Origin: Clusia tigrina
Taxonomy: Eukaryota > Arthropoda > Insecta > Diptera > Clusiidae
Direction of reading: 5' to 3'
DNA length: 64,000 nt
NCBI GenBank assembly: GCA_920105625.2
Contig: OV050030.1
Coordinates: 245,551,889 to 245,615,888 of the forward strand
Numbering within the stretch: position 1 is the stretch's first letter; every line of letters starts with the position of its first letter. Below are positions 26,471 through 40,450 of the stretch, one piece after another. Position numbers and translations under genes: made by a program. The notes below the pieces were generated by a model that saw nothing but the letters and a program-made list of their open reading frames with translations, was not told where the DNA came from and did no database searches.

Positions 26471-29400
26471 CCGTATAGAAGTTAGGGCCATTTGAAGTTT
26501 TATCAGTGTTTTATTTGGGACTCAAGGGTAGCATAGCTTTGAGCGATAACTTAAATTGACAAGAGGCTCGAGTACTTTATTGTTACAAAATTTCAAGGTT
26601 TTATGACGCTCCAGTAAAAAGTTACAAGTATTTGTATGTTGTAAACTTTGATAGGTGTAGGACGTACTGTATAGAAGTTAGGGCCATTTGGAGTTTTATC
26701 AGTGTTTGATTTGGGACTCAAGGGTAGCATAGCTTTGAGCGATAGCTTAAATTGACAAGAGGCTCGAGTACTTTATTGTTACAAAATTTCAAGGTTTTAT
26801 GACGCTCCAGTAAAAAGTTACAAGCATTTGTATGTTACAAACTTTGATAGGTATAGGACGTACCGTATAGAAGTAAGGGCCATTTGAAGTTTCATCAGTG
26901 TTTGATTTCGGACTCAATGTTAGCATAGCTTTGAGCGATAGCTTAAATTGACAAGAGGCTCGAGTACTTTATTGTTGCAAAATTTCAATGTTTTATGACG
27001 CTCCAGTAAAAAGTTACAAGCATTTGTATGTTGCAAACTTTGATAGGTATAGGATGCACCGTATAGAATTTAGGGCCATTAGAAGCTTTAACCGTGTTTG
27101 ATTTGGGACTCAAGGGTAGCATAGCTTTGAGCGATAGCTTAAATTGACAAGAGGCTCGAGTACTTTATTGTTACAAAATTTCAAGGTTTTATGAAGCTCC
27201 AGCAAAAAGTTACAAGCATTTATATGTTGCAAACTTTGATAGGTGTAGGACGTACCGTATAGAAGTTAGGGCCATTTGAAGTTTTATCAGTGTTTTATTT
27301 GGGACTCAAGGGTAGAATAGCTTTGAGCGATAGCTTAAATTGACAAAAGGCTCGAGTACTTTATTGTTACAAAATTTCAAGGTTTTATGACGCTCCAGTA
27401 AAAAGTTACAAGCATTTGTATGTTGCAAACTTTGATAGGTGTAGGACGTACCGTATAGAAGTTTGGGCAATTTAAAGTTTTATCAGTGTTTTATTTGGGT
27501 CTCAAGAGTAGCATAGCTTTGAGCGATAGCTTAAATTGACAAGAGGCTCGAGTACTTTATTGTTACAAAATTTCAAGGTTTGATGACGCTCCAGTAAAAA
27601 GTTACAAGCATTTGAATGTTGCAAACTTTGATAGGTGTAGGACGTACCGTTAGGGCCATTTGTAGTTTTATTAGTGTTTGATTTGGGACTCAAGGGTAGC
27701 AAAGCTTTGAGCGATAGCTTAAATTGACAAGAGGCTCGAGTACTTTATTGTTACTAAATTTCAAGGTTTTATGACGCTCCAGTAAAAAGTTACAAGCATT
27801 TGTATGTTGCAAACTTTGATAGGTGTAGGACGTACCGTATAGAAGTTAGGGCCATTTGAAGTTTTATCAGTGCTTTATTTGGGACTCAAGGGTAGCATAG
27901 CTTTGAGCGATAACTTAAATTGACAAGGGGCTCGAGTACTTTATTGTTACACAATTTCAAGGTTTTATGACGCTCCAGTAAAAAGTTACAAGTATTTGTA
28001 TGTTGCAAACTTTGATAGGTGTACGACGTACCGTACAGAAGTTAGGGCCATTTGTAGTTTTATCAGTGTCTGATTTGGGACTCAAGGGTAGAATAGCTTT
28101 GAGCGATAGCTTAAGTTGACAAGAGGCTCGAGTACTTTATTGTTACAAAATTTCAAGGTTTTATGACGCTCCAGTAAAAAGTTACAAGCATTTGTATGTT
28201 GCAAACTTTGATAGGTGTAGGACGTACCGTATAGAAGTTATGGCCATTTGAAGTTTTATCAGTGTTTGATTTGGGACTAAAGGGAAGCATAGCTTTGAGC
28301 GATAGCTTAAATTGACAAGAGGCTCGAGTACTTTATTGTTACAAAATTTCAAGGTTTTATGACGCTCCAGTAAAAAGTGAAAAGCATTTGTATGTTGCAA
28401 ACTTTGATAGGTGTAGAACGTACCGTATAGAAGTTAGGCCCATTTGAAGTTTTATCAGTGTTTGATTTGGGATTCAAGGGTAGTATAGCTTTGAGCGATA
28501 GCATAAATTGACAAAAGGCTCGAGTACTTTATTGTTACAAAATTTCAAGGTTTTATGACGCTCCAGTAAAAAGTTACAAGCATTTGTATGTTGCAAACTT
28601 TGATAGGTGTAGGACGTACCGTATAGAAGTTAGGGCTAATTTAAGTTTTATCAGTGTTTGATTTGGGTCTCAAAAGGAGCTTAGCTTTGAGCGATAGCTT
28701 AAATTGACAAGAGGCTCGAGTACTTTATTGTTACAAAATTTCAAGGTTTTATGACGCTCCAGTAAAAAGTTACAAGCATTTGTATGTTGCAAACTTTGAT
28801 AGGTGTAGGACGTACCGTAAAGAAGTTAGGGCCATTTGAAGTTTTTTCAGTGTTTGATTTGGGACTCAATTGTAGCATAGCTTTGAGCGATAGCTTAAAT
28901 TGACAAGGGGCTCGAGTACTTTATTGTTACAAAATTTCAAGGTTTTATGACGCTCCAGTAAAAAGTTACAAGCATTTGAATGTTGCAAACTTTGATAGGT
29001 GTAGGACGTACCGTATAGAAGTTAGGGCCATTTGAAGTTTTATTAGTGTTTGCTTTGGGACTCAAGGGTAGCATAGCTTTGAGCGATAACTTAAATTGAC
29101 AATAGGCTCGAGTATTTTATTGTTACAAAATTTCAAGGTTTTATGACGCTCCAGTAAAAAGTTAGAGAAGCAATTGTATGTTGCAAACTTTGATAGGTGT
29201 AGGACGTACCGTATAGAAGTTAGGGCCATTTGAAGTTTTATCAGTGTTTGATTTGGGACTCAAGGGTAGCATAGCTTTGAGCGGTAGCTTAAATTGACAA
29301 GAGGCTCGAGAACTTTATAGTTACAAAATTTTAATGTTTTATGACGCTCCAGTAAAAAGTTACAAGCATTTGTATGTTGTAAACTTTGATAGGTATAGGA

Positions 29401-32400
29401 CGTACCGTATAGAAATAAGGGCCATTTGAAGTTTTATCAGTGTTTGATTTTGGATTCAATGTTAGCATAGCTTTGAGCGATAGCTTAAATTGACAAGAGG
29501 CTCGAGTACTTTATTGTTGCAAACTTTGATAGGTATAGGATGTACCGTACAAAAGTTAGGGCCATTTGAAGTTTTATCAGTGTTTTATTTGGGATTCAAG
29601 GGTAGCATAGCTTTAAGCGATAGCTTAAATTGACCAGAGGCTCGAGTACTTTATTGTTACAAAATTTCAAGGTTTTACGACGCTCCAGTAAAAAGTTACA
29701 AGCATTTGTATGTTGCAAACTTTGAAAGGTGTAGGACGTACCGTCTAGAAGTTAGGGCCAACTGAAGTTTTATCAGTGTTTTATTTGGGACTCAAGGGTA
29801 GCATAGCTTTGAGCGATAACTTAAATTGACAAGAGGCTCGAGTACTTTATTGTTACAAAATTTCAAGGTTTTATGACGCTCCAGTAAAAAGATACAAGTA
29901 TTTGTATGTTGTAAACTTTGATAGGTGTAGGACGTACTGTATAGAAGTTAGGGCCATTTGAAGTTTTATCAGTGTTTGATTTGGTACTCAATGTCAGCAT
30001 AGCTTTGAGCGATAGCTTAAATTGACAAAAGGCTCGAGTACTTTATTGTTACAAAATTTCAAGGTTTTATGACGCACCAGTAAAAAGTTACAAGCATTGG
30101 AATTTTGCAAACTTTGATAGGTGTAGGACATACCGTATAGAAGTAAGGGCCATTTGAAGTTTTATCAGTGTTTGATTTGGGTCTCAAGAGGAGCATAGCT
30201 TTGAGCGATAGCTTAAATTGACAAGAGGCTCGAGTACTTTATTGTTACAAAATTTCAAGGTTTTATGACGCTCCAGTAAAAAGTTACAAGCATTTGTATG
30301 TTGCAAACTTTGATAGGTGTAGGACGTACCGTATAGAAGTTAGGGCCATTTGAAGTTTTTTCAATGTTTGATTTGGGACTCAAGGGTAGCATAGCTTTGA
30401 GCGATACCTTAAATTGACAAGAGGCTCGAGTACTTTATTGTTCCAAAATTTCAAGGTTTTATGACGCTCCAGTAAAAAGTTACAAGCATTTGAATGTTGC
30501 AAACTTTGATAGGTGTAGGACGTACCGTATAGAAGTTAGGGCCATTTGAAGTTGTATTAGTGTTTGATTTGGGACTCAAGGGTAGCATAGCTTTGCGCGA
30601 TAGCTTAAATTGACAAGATGCTCGAGTACTTTATTGTTACAAAATTTCAAGGTTTTATGACGCTCCAGTAAAAAGTTACAAGCATTTGTATGTTGCAAAC
30701 TTTGATAGGTGTAGGACGTACCGTATAGAAGTTAGGGCCATTTGAAGTTTTATCAGTGTTTTATTTGGGACTCAAGGGTAGCATAGCTTTGAGCGATAAC
30801 TTAAATTGACAAGAGGCTCGCGTTCTTTATTGTTACAAAATTTCAAGGTTTTATGACGCTCCAGTAAAAAGTTACAAGTATTTGTATGTTGTAAATTTTG
30901 ATAGGTGTAGGATGTACCGTTTAAAAGTTAGGGCCATTTGAAGTTTTATCAGTGTTTGATTTGGGACTCAATGTTAGAATAGCTTTGAGCGATAGCTTAA
31001 ATTGACAAGAGGCTCGAGTACTTTATTGTTACAAAATTTCAGGGTTTTATGACGCTCCAGTAAAAAGTTACAAGCATTTGTATGTTGCAAACTTTGATAG
31101 GTATAGGACGTACCGTATAGAAGTAAGGGCCATTTGAAGTTTCATCAGTGTTTGATTTCGGACTCAATGTTAGCATAGCTTTGAGCGGTAGCTTAAATTG
31201 ACAAGAGGCTCGAGTACTTTATTGTTACAAAATTTCAATGTTTTATGACGCTCCAGTAAAAAGTTACAAGCATTTGTATGTTGCAAACTTTGATAGGTGT
31301 AGGACGTACCGTATAGAAGTTAGGGCTAATTTAAGTTTTATCAGTGTTTGATTTGGGTCTCAAAAGGAGCTTAGCTTTGAGCGATAGCTTAAATTGACAA
31401 GAGGCTCGAGTACTTTATTGTTACAAAATTTCAAGGTTTTATGACGCTCCAGTAAAAAGTTACAAGCATTTGTATGTTGCAAACTTTGATAGGTGTAGGA
31501 TGTACCGTATAGAAGTTAGGGCCATTTGAAGTTTTTTCAGTGTTTGATTTGGGACTCAATTGTAGCATAGATTTGAGCGATAGCTTAAATTGACAAGGGG
31601 CTCGAGTACTTTATTGTTACAAAATTTCAAGGTTTTATGACGCTCCAGTAAAAAATTACAAGCATTTGAATGTTGCAAACTTTGATAGGTGTAGGACGTA
31701 CCGTATAGAAGTTAGGGCCATTTGAAGTTTTATTAGTGTTTGATTTGGGACTCAAGGTTAGCACAGCTTTGAGCGATAACTTAAATTGACAATAGGCTCG
31801 AGTACTTTATTGTTACAAAATTTCAAGGTTTTATGACGCTCCAGTAAAAAGTTAGAAGCAATTGTATGTTGCAAACTTTGATAGGTGTAGGACGTACCGT
31901 ATAGAAGTTAGGGCCATTTGAAGTTTTATCAGTGTTTGATTTGGGACTCAAGGGTAGCATAGCTTTGAGCGGTAGCTTAAATTGACAAGAGGCTCGAGAA
32001 CTTTATTGTTACAAAATATTAAGGTTTTATGACGCTCCAGTAAAAAGTTACAAGCATTTGTATGTTGTAAACTTTGATAGGTATAGGACGTACCGTATAG
32101 AAATAAGGGCCATTTGAAGTTTTATCAGTGTTTGATTTTGGACTCAATGTTAGCATAGCTTTGAGCGATAGCTTAAATTGACAAGAGGCTCGAGTACTTT
32201 ATTGTTGCAAAGTTTGATAGGTATAGGATGTACCGTATAAAAGTACGGGGCCATTTGAAGTTTTATCAATGTTTTATTTGGGATTCAAGGGTAGCATAGC
32301 TTTAAGCGATAGCTTAAATTGACCAGAGGCTCGAGTACTTTATTGTTACAAAATTTCAAGGTTTTATGACGCTCCAGTAAAAAGTTACAAGCATTTGTAT

Positions 32401-35400
32401 GTTGCAAACTTTGAAAGGTGTAGGACGTATCGTATAGAAGTTAGGGCCATTTGAAGTTTTATCAGTGTTTTATTTGGGACTCAAGGGTAGCATAGCTTTG
32501 AGCGATAACTTAAATAGACAAGAGGCTCGAGTACTTTATTGTTACAAAATTTCTAGGTTTTATGACGCTCCAGTAAAAAGTTACAAGTATTTGTATGGTG
32601 TAAACTTTGATAGGTGTAGGACGTACTGTATAGAAGTTAGGGCCATTTGGAGTTTTATCAGTGTTTGATTTGGGACTCAAGGGTAGCATAGCTTTGAGCG
32701 ATAGCTTAAATTGACAAGAGGCTCGGGTACTTTATTGTTACAAAATTTCAAGGTTTTATGACACTCCAGTAAAAAGTTACAAGCATTTGTATGTTGCAAA
32801 CTTTGATAGGTGTAGGACGTACCGTATAGAAGTTAGGGCAATTTGAAGTTTTATCAGTGTTTGATTTGGGTCTCAAGAGTAGCATAGCTTTGAGCGATAG
32901 CTTAAATTGACAAGAGGCTCGAGTACTTTATTGTTACAAAATTTCAAGGTTTTATGACGCTAAAGTAAAAAGTTACAAGCATTTGTATGTTGCAAACTTT
33001 GATAGGTGTAGGACGTACCGTATAGAAGTTAGGGCTAATTTAAGTTTTATCAGTGTTTGATTTGGGTCTCAAGAGGAGCATAGCTTTGAGCGATAGCTTA
33101 AATTGACAAGAGGCTCGAGTACTTTATTGTTACAAAATTTCAAGGTTTTATGACGCTCCAGTAAAAAGTTACAAGCATTTGTATGTTGCAAACTTTGATA
33201 GGTGTAGGACGTACCGTATAGAAGTTAGGACCATTTGAAGTTTTTTCAGTGTTTGATTTGGGACTCAATTGTAGCATAGCTTTGAGCGATAGCTTAAATT
33301 GACAAGGGGCTCGAGTACTTTATTGTTACAAAATTTCAAGGTTTTATGACGCTCCAGTAAAAAATTACAAGCATTTGAATGTTGCAAACTTTGATAGGTG
33401 TAGGACGTACCGTATAGAAGTTAGGGCCATTTGAAGTTTTATTAGTGTTTGATTTGGGACTCAAGGTTAGCATAGCTTTGAGCGATAACTTAAATTGACA
33501 ATAGGCTCGAGTACTTTATTGTTACAAAATTTCAAGGTTTTATGACGCTCCAGTAAAAAGTTAGAAGCAATTGTATGTTGCAAACTTTGATAGGTGTAGG
33601 ACGTACCGTATAGAAGTTAGGGCCATTTGAAGTTTTATCAGTGTTTGATTTGGGACTCAAGGGTAGCATAGCTTTGAGCGGTAGCTTAAATTGACAAGAG
33701 GCTCGAGAACTTTATTGTTACAAAATTTTAAGGTTTTATGACGCTCCAGTAAAAAGTTACAAGCATTTGTATGTTGTAAACTTTGATAGGTATAGGACGT
33801 ACCGTATAGAAATAAGGGCCATTTGAAGTTTTATCAGTGTTTGATTTTGGACTCAATGTTAGCATAGCTTTGAGCGATAGCTTAAATTGACAAGAGGCTC
33901 GAGTACTTTATTGTTGCAAACTTTGATAGGTATAGGATGTACCGTATAAAAGTTAGGGCCATTTGAAGTTTTATCAGTGTTTTATTTGGGATTCAAGGGT
34001 AGCATAGCTTTAAGCGATAGCTTAAATTGACCAGAGGCTCTAGTACTTTATTGTTACAAAATTTCAAGGTTTTATGACGCTCCAGTAAAAAGTTACAAGC
34101 ATTTGTATGTTGCAAACTTTGAAAGGTGTAGGACGTATCGTATAGAAGTTAAGGCCATTTGAAGTTTTATCAGTGTTTGATGTGGGACTCAAGGGTAGCA
34201 TAGCTTTGAGCGATAGCTTAAATTGACAAAAGGCTCGAGTACTTTATTGTTACAAAATTTCAAGGTTTTATGACGCTCCAGTAAAAAGTTACAAGCATTT
34301 GTATGTTGCAAACTTTGATAGGTGTAGGACGTACCGTATAGAAGTTAGGGCCATTTGAAGTTTTATCAGTGTTTTATTTGGGACTCAAGGGTAGCATAGC
34401 TTTGAGCGATAACTTAAATTGACAAGAGGCTCGAGTACTTTATTGTTACAAAATTTCAAGGTTTTATGACGCTCCAGTAAAAAGTTACAAGTATTTGTAT
34501 GTTGTAAACTTTGATAGGTGTAGGACGTACTGTATAGAAGTTAGGGCCATTTGGAGTTTTATCAGTGTTTGATTTGGGACTCAAGGGTAGCATAGCTTTG
34601 AGCGATAGCTTAAATTGACAAGAGGCTCGAGTACTTTATTGTTACAAAATTTCAAGGTTTTATGACGCTCCAGTAAAAAGTTACAAGCATTTGTATGTTG
34701 CAAACTTTGATAGGTATAGGACGTACCGTATAGAAGTAAGGGCCATTTGAAGTTTCATCAGTGTTTGATTTCGGACTCAATGTTAGCATAGCTTTGAGCG
34801 ATAGCTTAAATTGACAAGAGGCTCGAGTACTTTATTGTTGCAAAATTTCAATGTTTTATGACGCTCCAGTAAAAAGTTACAAGCATTTGTATGTTGCAAA
34901 CTTTGATAGGTATAGGATGCACCGTATAGAATTTAGGGCCATTAGAAGCTTTTACCGTGTTTGATTTGGGACTCAAGGGTAGCATAGCTTTGAGCGATAG
35001 CTTAAATTGACAAGAGGCTCGAGTACTTTATTGTTACAAAATTTCAAGGTTTTATGAAGCTCCAGCAAAAAGTTACAAGCATTTATATGTTGCAAACTTT
35101 GATAGGTGTAGGACGTACCGTATAGAAGTTAGGGCCATTTGAAGTTTTATCAGTGTTTGATTTGGGACTAAAGGGAAGCATAGCTTTGAGCGATAGCTTA
35201 AATTGACAAGAGGCTCGAGTACTTTATTGTTACAAAATTTCAAGGTTTTATGACGCTCCAGTAAAAAGTGAAAAGCATTTGTATGTTGCAAACTTTGATA
35301 GGTGTAGAACGTACCGTATAGAAGTTAGGCCCATTTGAAGTTTTATCAGTGTTTGATTTGGGATTCAAGGGTAGTATAGCTTTGAGCGATAGCATAAATT

Positions 35401-38400
35401 GACAAAAGGCTCGAGTACTTTATTGTTACAAAATTTCAAGGTTTTATGACGCTCCAGTAAAAAGTTACAAGCATTTGTATGTTGCAAACTTTGATAGGTG
35501 TAGGACGTACCGTATAGAAGTTAGGGCTAATTTAAGTTTTATCAGTGTTTGATTTGGGTCTCAAAAGGAGCTTAGCTTTGAGCGATAGCTTAAATTGACA
35601 AGAGGCTCGAGTACTTTATTGTTACAAAATTTCAAGGTTTTATGACGCTCCAGTAAAAAGTTACAAGCATTTGTATGTTGCAAACTTTGATAGGTGTAGG
35701 ACGTACCGTAAAGAAGTTAGGGCCATTTGAAGTTTTTTCAGTGTTTGATTTGGGACTCAATTGTAGCATAGCTTTGAGCGATACCTTAAATTGACAAGGG
35801 GCTCGAGTACTTTATTGTTACAAAATTTCAAGGTTTTATGACGCTCCAGTAAAAAGTTACAAGCATTTGAATGTTGCAAACTTTGATAGGTGTAGGACGT
35901 ACCGTATAGAAGTTAGGGCCATTTGAAGTTTTATTAGTGTTTGCTTTGGGACTCAAGGGTAGCATAGCTTTGAGCGATAACTTAAATTGACAATAGGCTC
36001 GAGTACTTTATTGTTACAAAATTTCAAGGTTTTATGACGCTCCAGTAAAAAGTTAGAGAAGCAATTGTATGTTGCAAACTTTGATAGGTGTAGGACGTAC
36101 CGTATAGAAGTTAGGGCCATTTGAAGTTTTATCAGTGTTTGATTTGGGACTCAAGGGTAGCATAGCTTTGAGCGGTAGCTTAAATTGACAAGAGGCTCGA
36201 GAACTTTATAGTTACAAAATTTTAATGTTTTATGACGCTCCAGTAAAAAGTTACAAGCATTTGTATGTTGTAAACTTTGATAGGTATAGGACGTACCGTA
36301 TAGAAATAAGGGCCATTTGAAGTTTAATCAGTGTTTGATTTTGGATTCAATGTTAGCATAGCTTTGAGCGATAGCTTAAATTGACAAGAGGCTCGAGTAC
36401 TTTATTGTTGCAAACTTTGATAGGTATAGGATGTACCGTACAAAAGTTAGGGCCATTTGAAGTTTTATCAGTGTTTTATTTGGGATTCAAGGGTAGCATA
36501 GCTTTAAGCGATAGCTTAAATTGACCAGAGGCTCGAGTACTTTATTGTTACAAAATTTCAAGGTTTTACGACGCTCCAGTAAAAAGTTACAAGCATTTGT
36601 ATGTTGCAAACTTTGAAAGGTGTAGGACGTACCGTATAGAAGTTAGGGCCAACTGAAGTTTTATCAGTGTTTTATTTGGGACTCAAGGGTAGCATAGCTT
36701 TGAGCGATAACTTAAATTGACAAGAGGCTCGAGTACTTTATTTTTACAAAATTTCAAGGTTTTATGACGCTCCAGTAAAAAGATACAAGTATTTGTATGT
36801 TGTAAACTTTGATAGGTGTAGGACGTACTGTATAGAAGTTAGGGCCATTTGAAGTTTTATCAGTGTTTGATTTGGTACTCAATGTCAGCATAGCTTTGAG
36901 CGATAGCTTAAATTGACAAAAGGCTCGAGTACTTTATTGTTACAAAATTTCAAGGTTTTATGACGCACCAGTAAAAAGTTACAAGCATTGGAATTTTGCA
37001 AACTTTGATAGGTGTAGGACATACCGTATAGAAGTAAGGGCCATTTGAAGTTTTATCAGTGTTTGATTTGGGTCTCAAGAGGAGCATAGCTTTGAGCGAT
37101 AGCTTAAATTGACAAGAGGCTCGAGTACTTTATTGTTACAAAATTTCAAGGTTTTATGACGCTCCAGTAAAAAGTTACAAGCATTTGTATGTTGCAAACT
37201 TTGATAGGTGTAGGACGTACCGTATAGAAGTTAGGGCCATTTGAAGTTTTTTCAGTGTTTGATTTGGGACTCAAGGGTAGCATAGCTTTGAGCGATACCT
37301 TAAATTGACAAGAGGCTCGAGTACTTTATTGTTCCAAAATTTCAAGGTTTTATGACGCTCCAGTAAAAAGTTACAAGCATTTGAATGTTGCAAACTTTGA
37401 TAGGTGTAGGACGTACCGTATAGAAGTTAGGGCCATTTGAAGTTGTATTAGTGTTTGATTTGGGACTCAAGGGTAGCATAGCTTTGCGCGATAGCTTAAA
37501 TTGGCAAGATGCTCGAGTACTTTATTGTTACAAAATTTCAAGGTTTTATGACGCTCCAGTAAAAAGTTACAAGCATTTGTATGTTGCAAACTTTGATAGG
37601 TGTAGGACGTACCGTATAGAAGTTAGGGCCATTTGAAGTTTTATCAGTGTTTTATTTGGGACTCAAGGGTAGCATAGCTTTGAGCGATAACTTAAATTGA
37701 CAAGAGGCTCGCGTTCTTTATTGTTACAAAATTTCAAGGTTTTATGACGCTCCAGTAAAAAGTTACAAGTATTTGTATGTTGTAAATTTTGATAGGTGTA
37801 GGATGTACCGTTTAGAAGTTAGGGCCATTTGAAGTTTTATCAGTGTTTGATTTGGGACTCAATGTTAGAATAGCTTTGAGCGATAGCTTAAATTGACAAG
37901 AGGCTCGAGTACTTTATTGTTACAAAATTTCAGGGTTTTATGACGCTCCAGTAAAAAGTTACAAGCATTTGTATGTTGCAAACTTTGATAGGTATAGGAC
38001 GTACCGTATAGAAGTAAGGGCCATTTGAAGTTTCATCAGTGTTTGATTTCGGACTCAATGTTAGCATAGCTTTGAGCGATAGCTTAAATTGACAAGAGGC
38101 TCGAGTACTTTATTGTTACAAAATTTCAATGTTTTATGACGCTCCAGTAAAAAGTTACAAGCATTTGAATGTTGCAAACTTTGATAAGTGTAGGACGTAC
38201 CGTTAGGGCCACTTGAAGTTTTTTAAGTGTTTGATTTGGGACTCAATTGTAGCATAGCTTTGAGCGATAGCTTAAATTGACAAGGGGCTCGAGTACTTTA
38301 TTGTTACAAAATTTCAAGGTTTTATGACGCTCCAGTAAAAAGTTACAAGCATTTGAATGTTGCAAACTTTGATAGGTGTAGGACGTACCGTATAGAAGTT

Positions 38401-40450
38401 AGGGCCATTTGAAGTTTTATTAGTGTTTGCTTTGGGACTCAAGGGTAGCATAGCTTTGAGCGATAACTTAAATTGACAATAGGCTCGAGTACTTTATTGT
38501 TACAAAATTTCAAGGTTTTATGACGCTCCAGTAAAAAGTTAGAGAAGCAATTGTATGTTGCAAACTTTGATAGGTGTAGGACGTACCGTATAGAAGTTAG
38601 GGCCATTTGAAGTTTTATCAGTGTTTGATTTGGGACTCAAGGGTAGCATAGCTTTGAGCGGTAGCTTAAATTGACAAGAGGCTCGAGAACTTTATAGTTA
38701 CAAAATTTTAATGTTTTATGACGCTCCAGTAAAAAGTTACAAGCATTTGTATGTTGTAAACTTTGATAGGTATAGGACGTACCGTATAGAAATAAGGGCC
38801 ATTTGAAGTTTTATCAGTGTTTGATTTTGGATTCAATGTTAGCATAGCTTTGAGCGATAGCTTAAATTGACAAGAGGCTCGAGTACTTTATTGTTGCAAA
38901 CTTTGATAGGTATAGGATGTACCGTACAAAAGTTAGGGCCATTTGAAGTTTTATCAGTGTTTTATTTGGGATTCAAGGGTAGCATAGCTTTAAGCGATAG
39001 CTTAAATTGACCAGAGGTTCGAGTACTTTATTGTTACAAAATTTCAAGGTTTTACGACGCTCCAGTAAAAAGTTACAAGCATTTGTATGTTGCAAACTTT
39101 GAAAGGTGTAGGACGTACCGTATAGAAGTTAGGGCCAACTGAAGTTTTATCAGTGTTTTATTTGGGACTCAAGGGTAGCATAGCTTTGAGCGATAACTTA
39201 AATTGACAAGAGGCTCGAGTACTTTATTGTTACAAAATTTCAAGGTTTTATGACGCTCCAGTAAAAAGATACAAGTATTTGTATGTTGTAAACTTTGATA
39301 GGTGTAGGACGTACTGTATAGAAGTTAGGGCCATTTGAAGTTTTATCAGTGTTTGATTTGGTACTCAATGTCAGCATAGCTTTGAGCGATAGCTTAAATT
39401 GACAAAAGGCTCGAGTACTTTATTGTTACAAAATTTCAAGGTTTTATGACGCACCAGTAAAAAGTTACAAGCATTGGAATTTTGCAAACTTTGATAGGTG
39501 TAGGACATACCGTATAGAAGTAAGGGCCATTTGAAGTTTTATCAGTGTTTGATTTGGGTCTCAAGAGGAGCATAGCTTTGAGCGATAGCTTAAATTGACA
39601 AGAGGCTCGAGTACTTTATTGTTACAAAATTTCAAGGTTTTATGACGCTCCAGTAAAAAGTTACAAGCATTTGAATGTTGCAAACTTTGATAGGTGTAGG
39701 ACGTACCGTATAGAAGTTAGGGCCATTTGAAGTTGTATTAGTGTTTGATTTGGGACTCAAGGGTAGCATAGCTTTGCGCGATAGCTTAAATTGACAAGAT
39801 GCTCGAGTACTTTATTGTTACAAAATTTCAATGTTTTATGACGCTCCAGTAAAAAGGTACAAGCATTTGAATGTTGCAAACTTTGATAAGTGTAGGACGT
39901 ACCGTTAGGGCCACTTGAAGTTTTATTAGTGTTTGATTTGGGACTCAAGGGTAGCAAAGCTTTGAGCGATAGCTTAAATTGACAAGAGGCTCGAGTACTT
40001 TATTGTTACAAAATTTCAAGGTTTTATGACGCTCCAGTAAAAAGTTACAAGCATTTGTATGTTGCAAACTTTGATAGGTGTAGGACGTACCGTAAAGAAG
40101 TTAGGGCCATTTGAAGTTTTTTCAGTGTTTGATTTGGGACTCAATTGTAGCATAGCTTTGAGCGATAGCTTAAATTGACAAGGGGCTCGAGTACTTTATT
40201 GTTACAAAATTTCAAGGTTTTATGACGCTCCAGTAAAAAGTTACAAGCATTTGAATGTTGCAAACTTTGATAGGTGTAGGACGTACCGTATAGAAGTTAG
40301 GGCCATTTGAAGTTTTATTAGTGTTTGCTTTGGGACTCAAGGGTAGCATAGCTTTGAGCGATAACTTAAATTGACAATAGGCTTGAGTACTTTATTGTTA
40401 CAAAATTTCAAGGTTTTATGACGCTCCAGTAAAAAGTTAGAGAAGCAATT
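23590..40450 (+). repeat. +2 monomer variant 'gttagagaagcaattg', five copies
   Basis: Consensus 'gttacaagcatttg' became 'gttagaagcaattg' (for example 15671, 22472, 23991, 31852), and a subset gained a duplicated 'ag' to read 'gttagagaagcaattg' at about 23595, 29161, 36052, 38538 and 40436. In the last four copies a 140-bp monomer follows exactly 355 bp later (29516, 36407, 38893, 40791), a fixed higher-order linkage that marks copies of one block. Confidence 0.85.
23650..38160 (+). repeat. Large tandem duplication, about 7.6-7.9 kb, second copy lacks 5 monomers
   Basis: Copy 1 is about 23650-31270. Copy 2 begins about 31510: to 35140 it matches copy 1 at offset 7863 (for example 'gttgcaaag' at 24341 and 32204; 'aagtacgggg' at 24379 and 32242), and from 35152 to 38160 it matches at offset 6891 ('actaaaggga' at 28276 and 35167; 'ggccaactg' at 29757 and 36648). 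The 972-bp drop is five monomers (980) including one 188-bp monomer, so 27.28-28.26 kb was lost from copy 2. The offsets equal 41 and 36 monomers after correction for internal indels. I see only about ten differences over the first 3.5 kb. Two perfectly repeated 67-codon frames (24602-24805, 32465-32668) are inside it. Confidence 0.88.
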
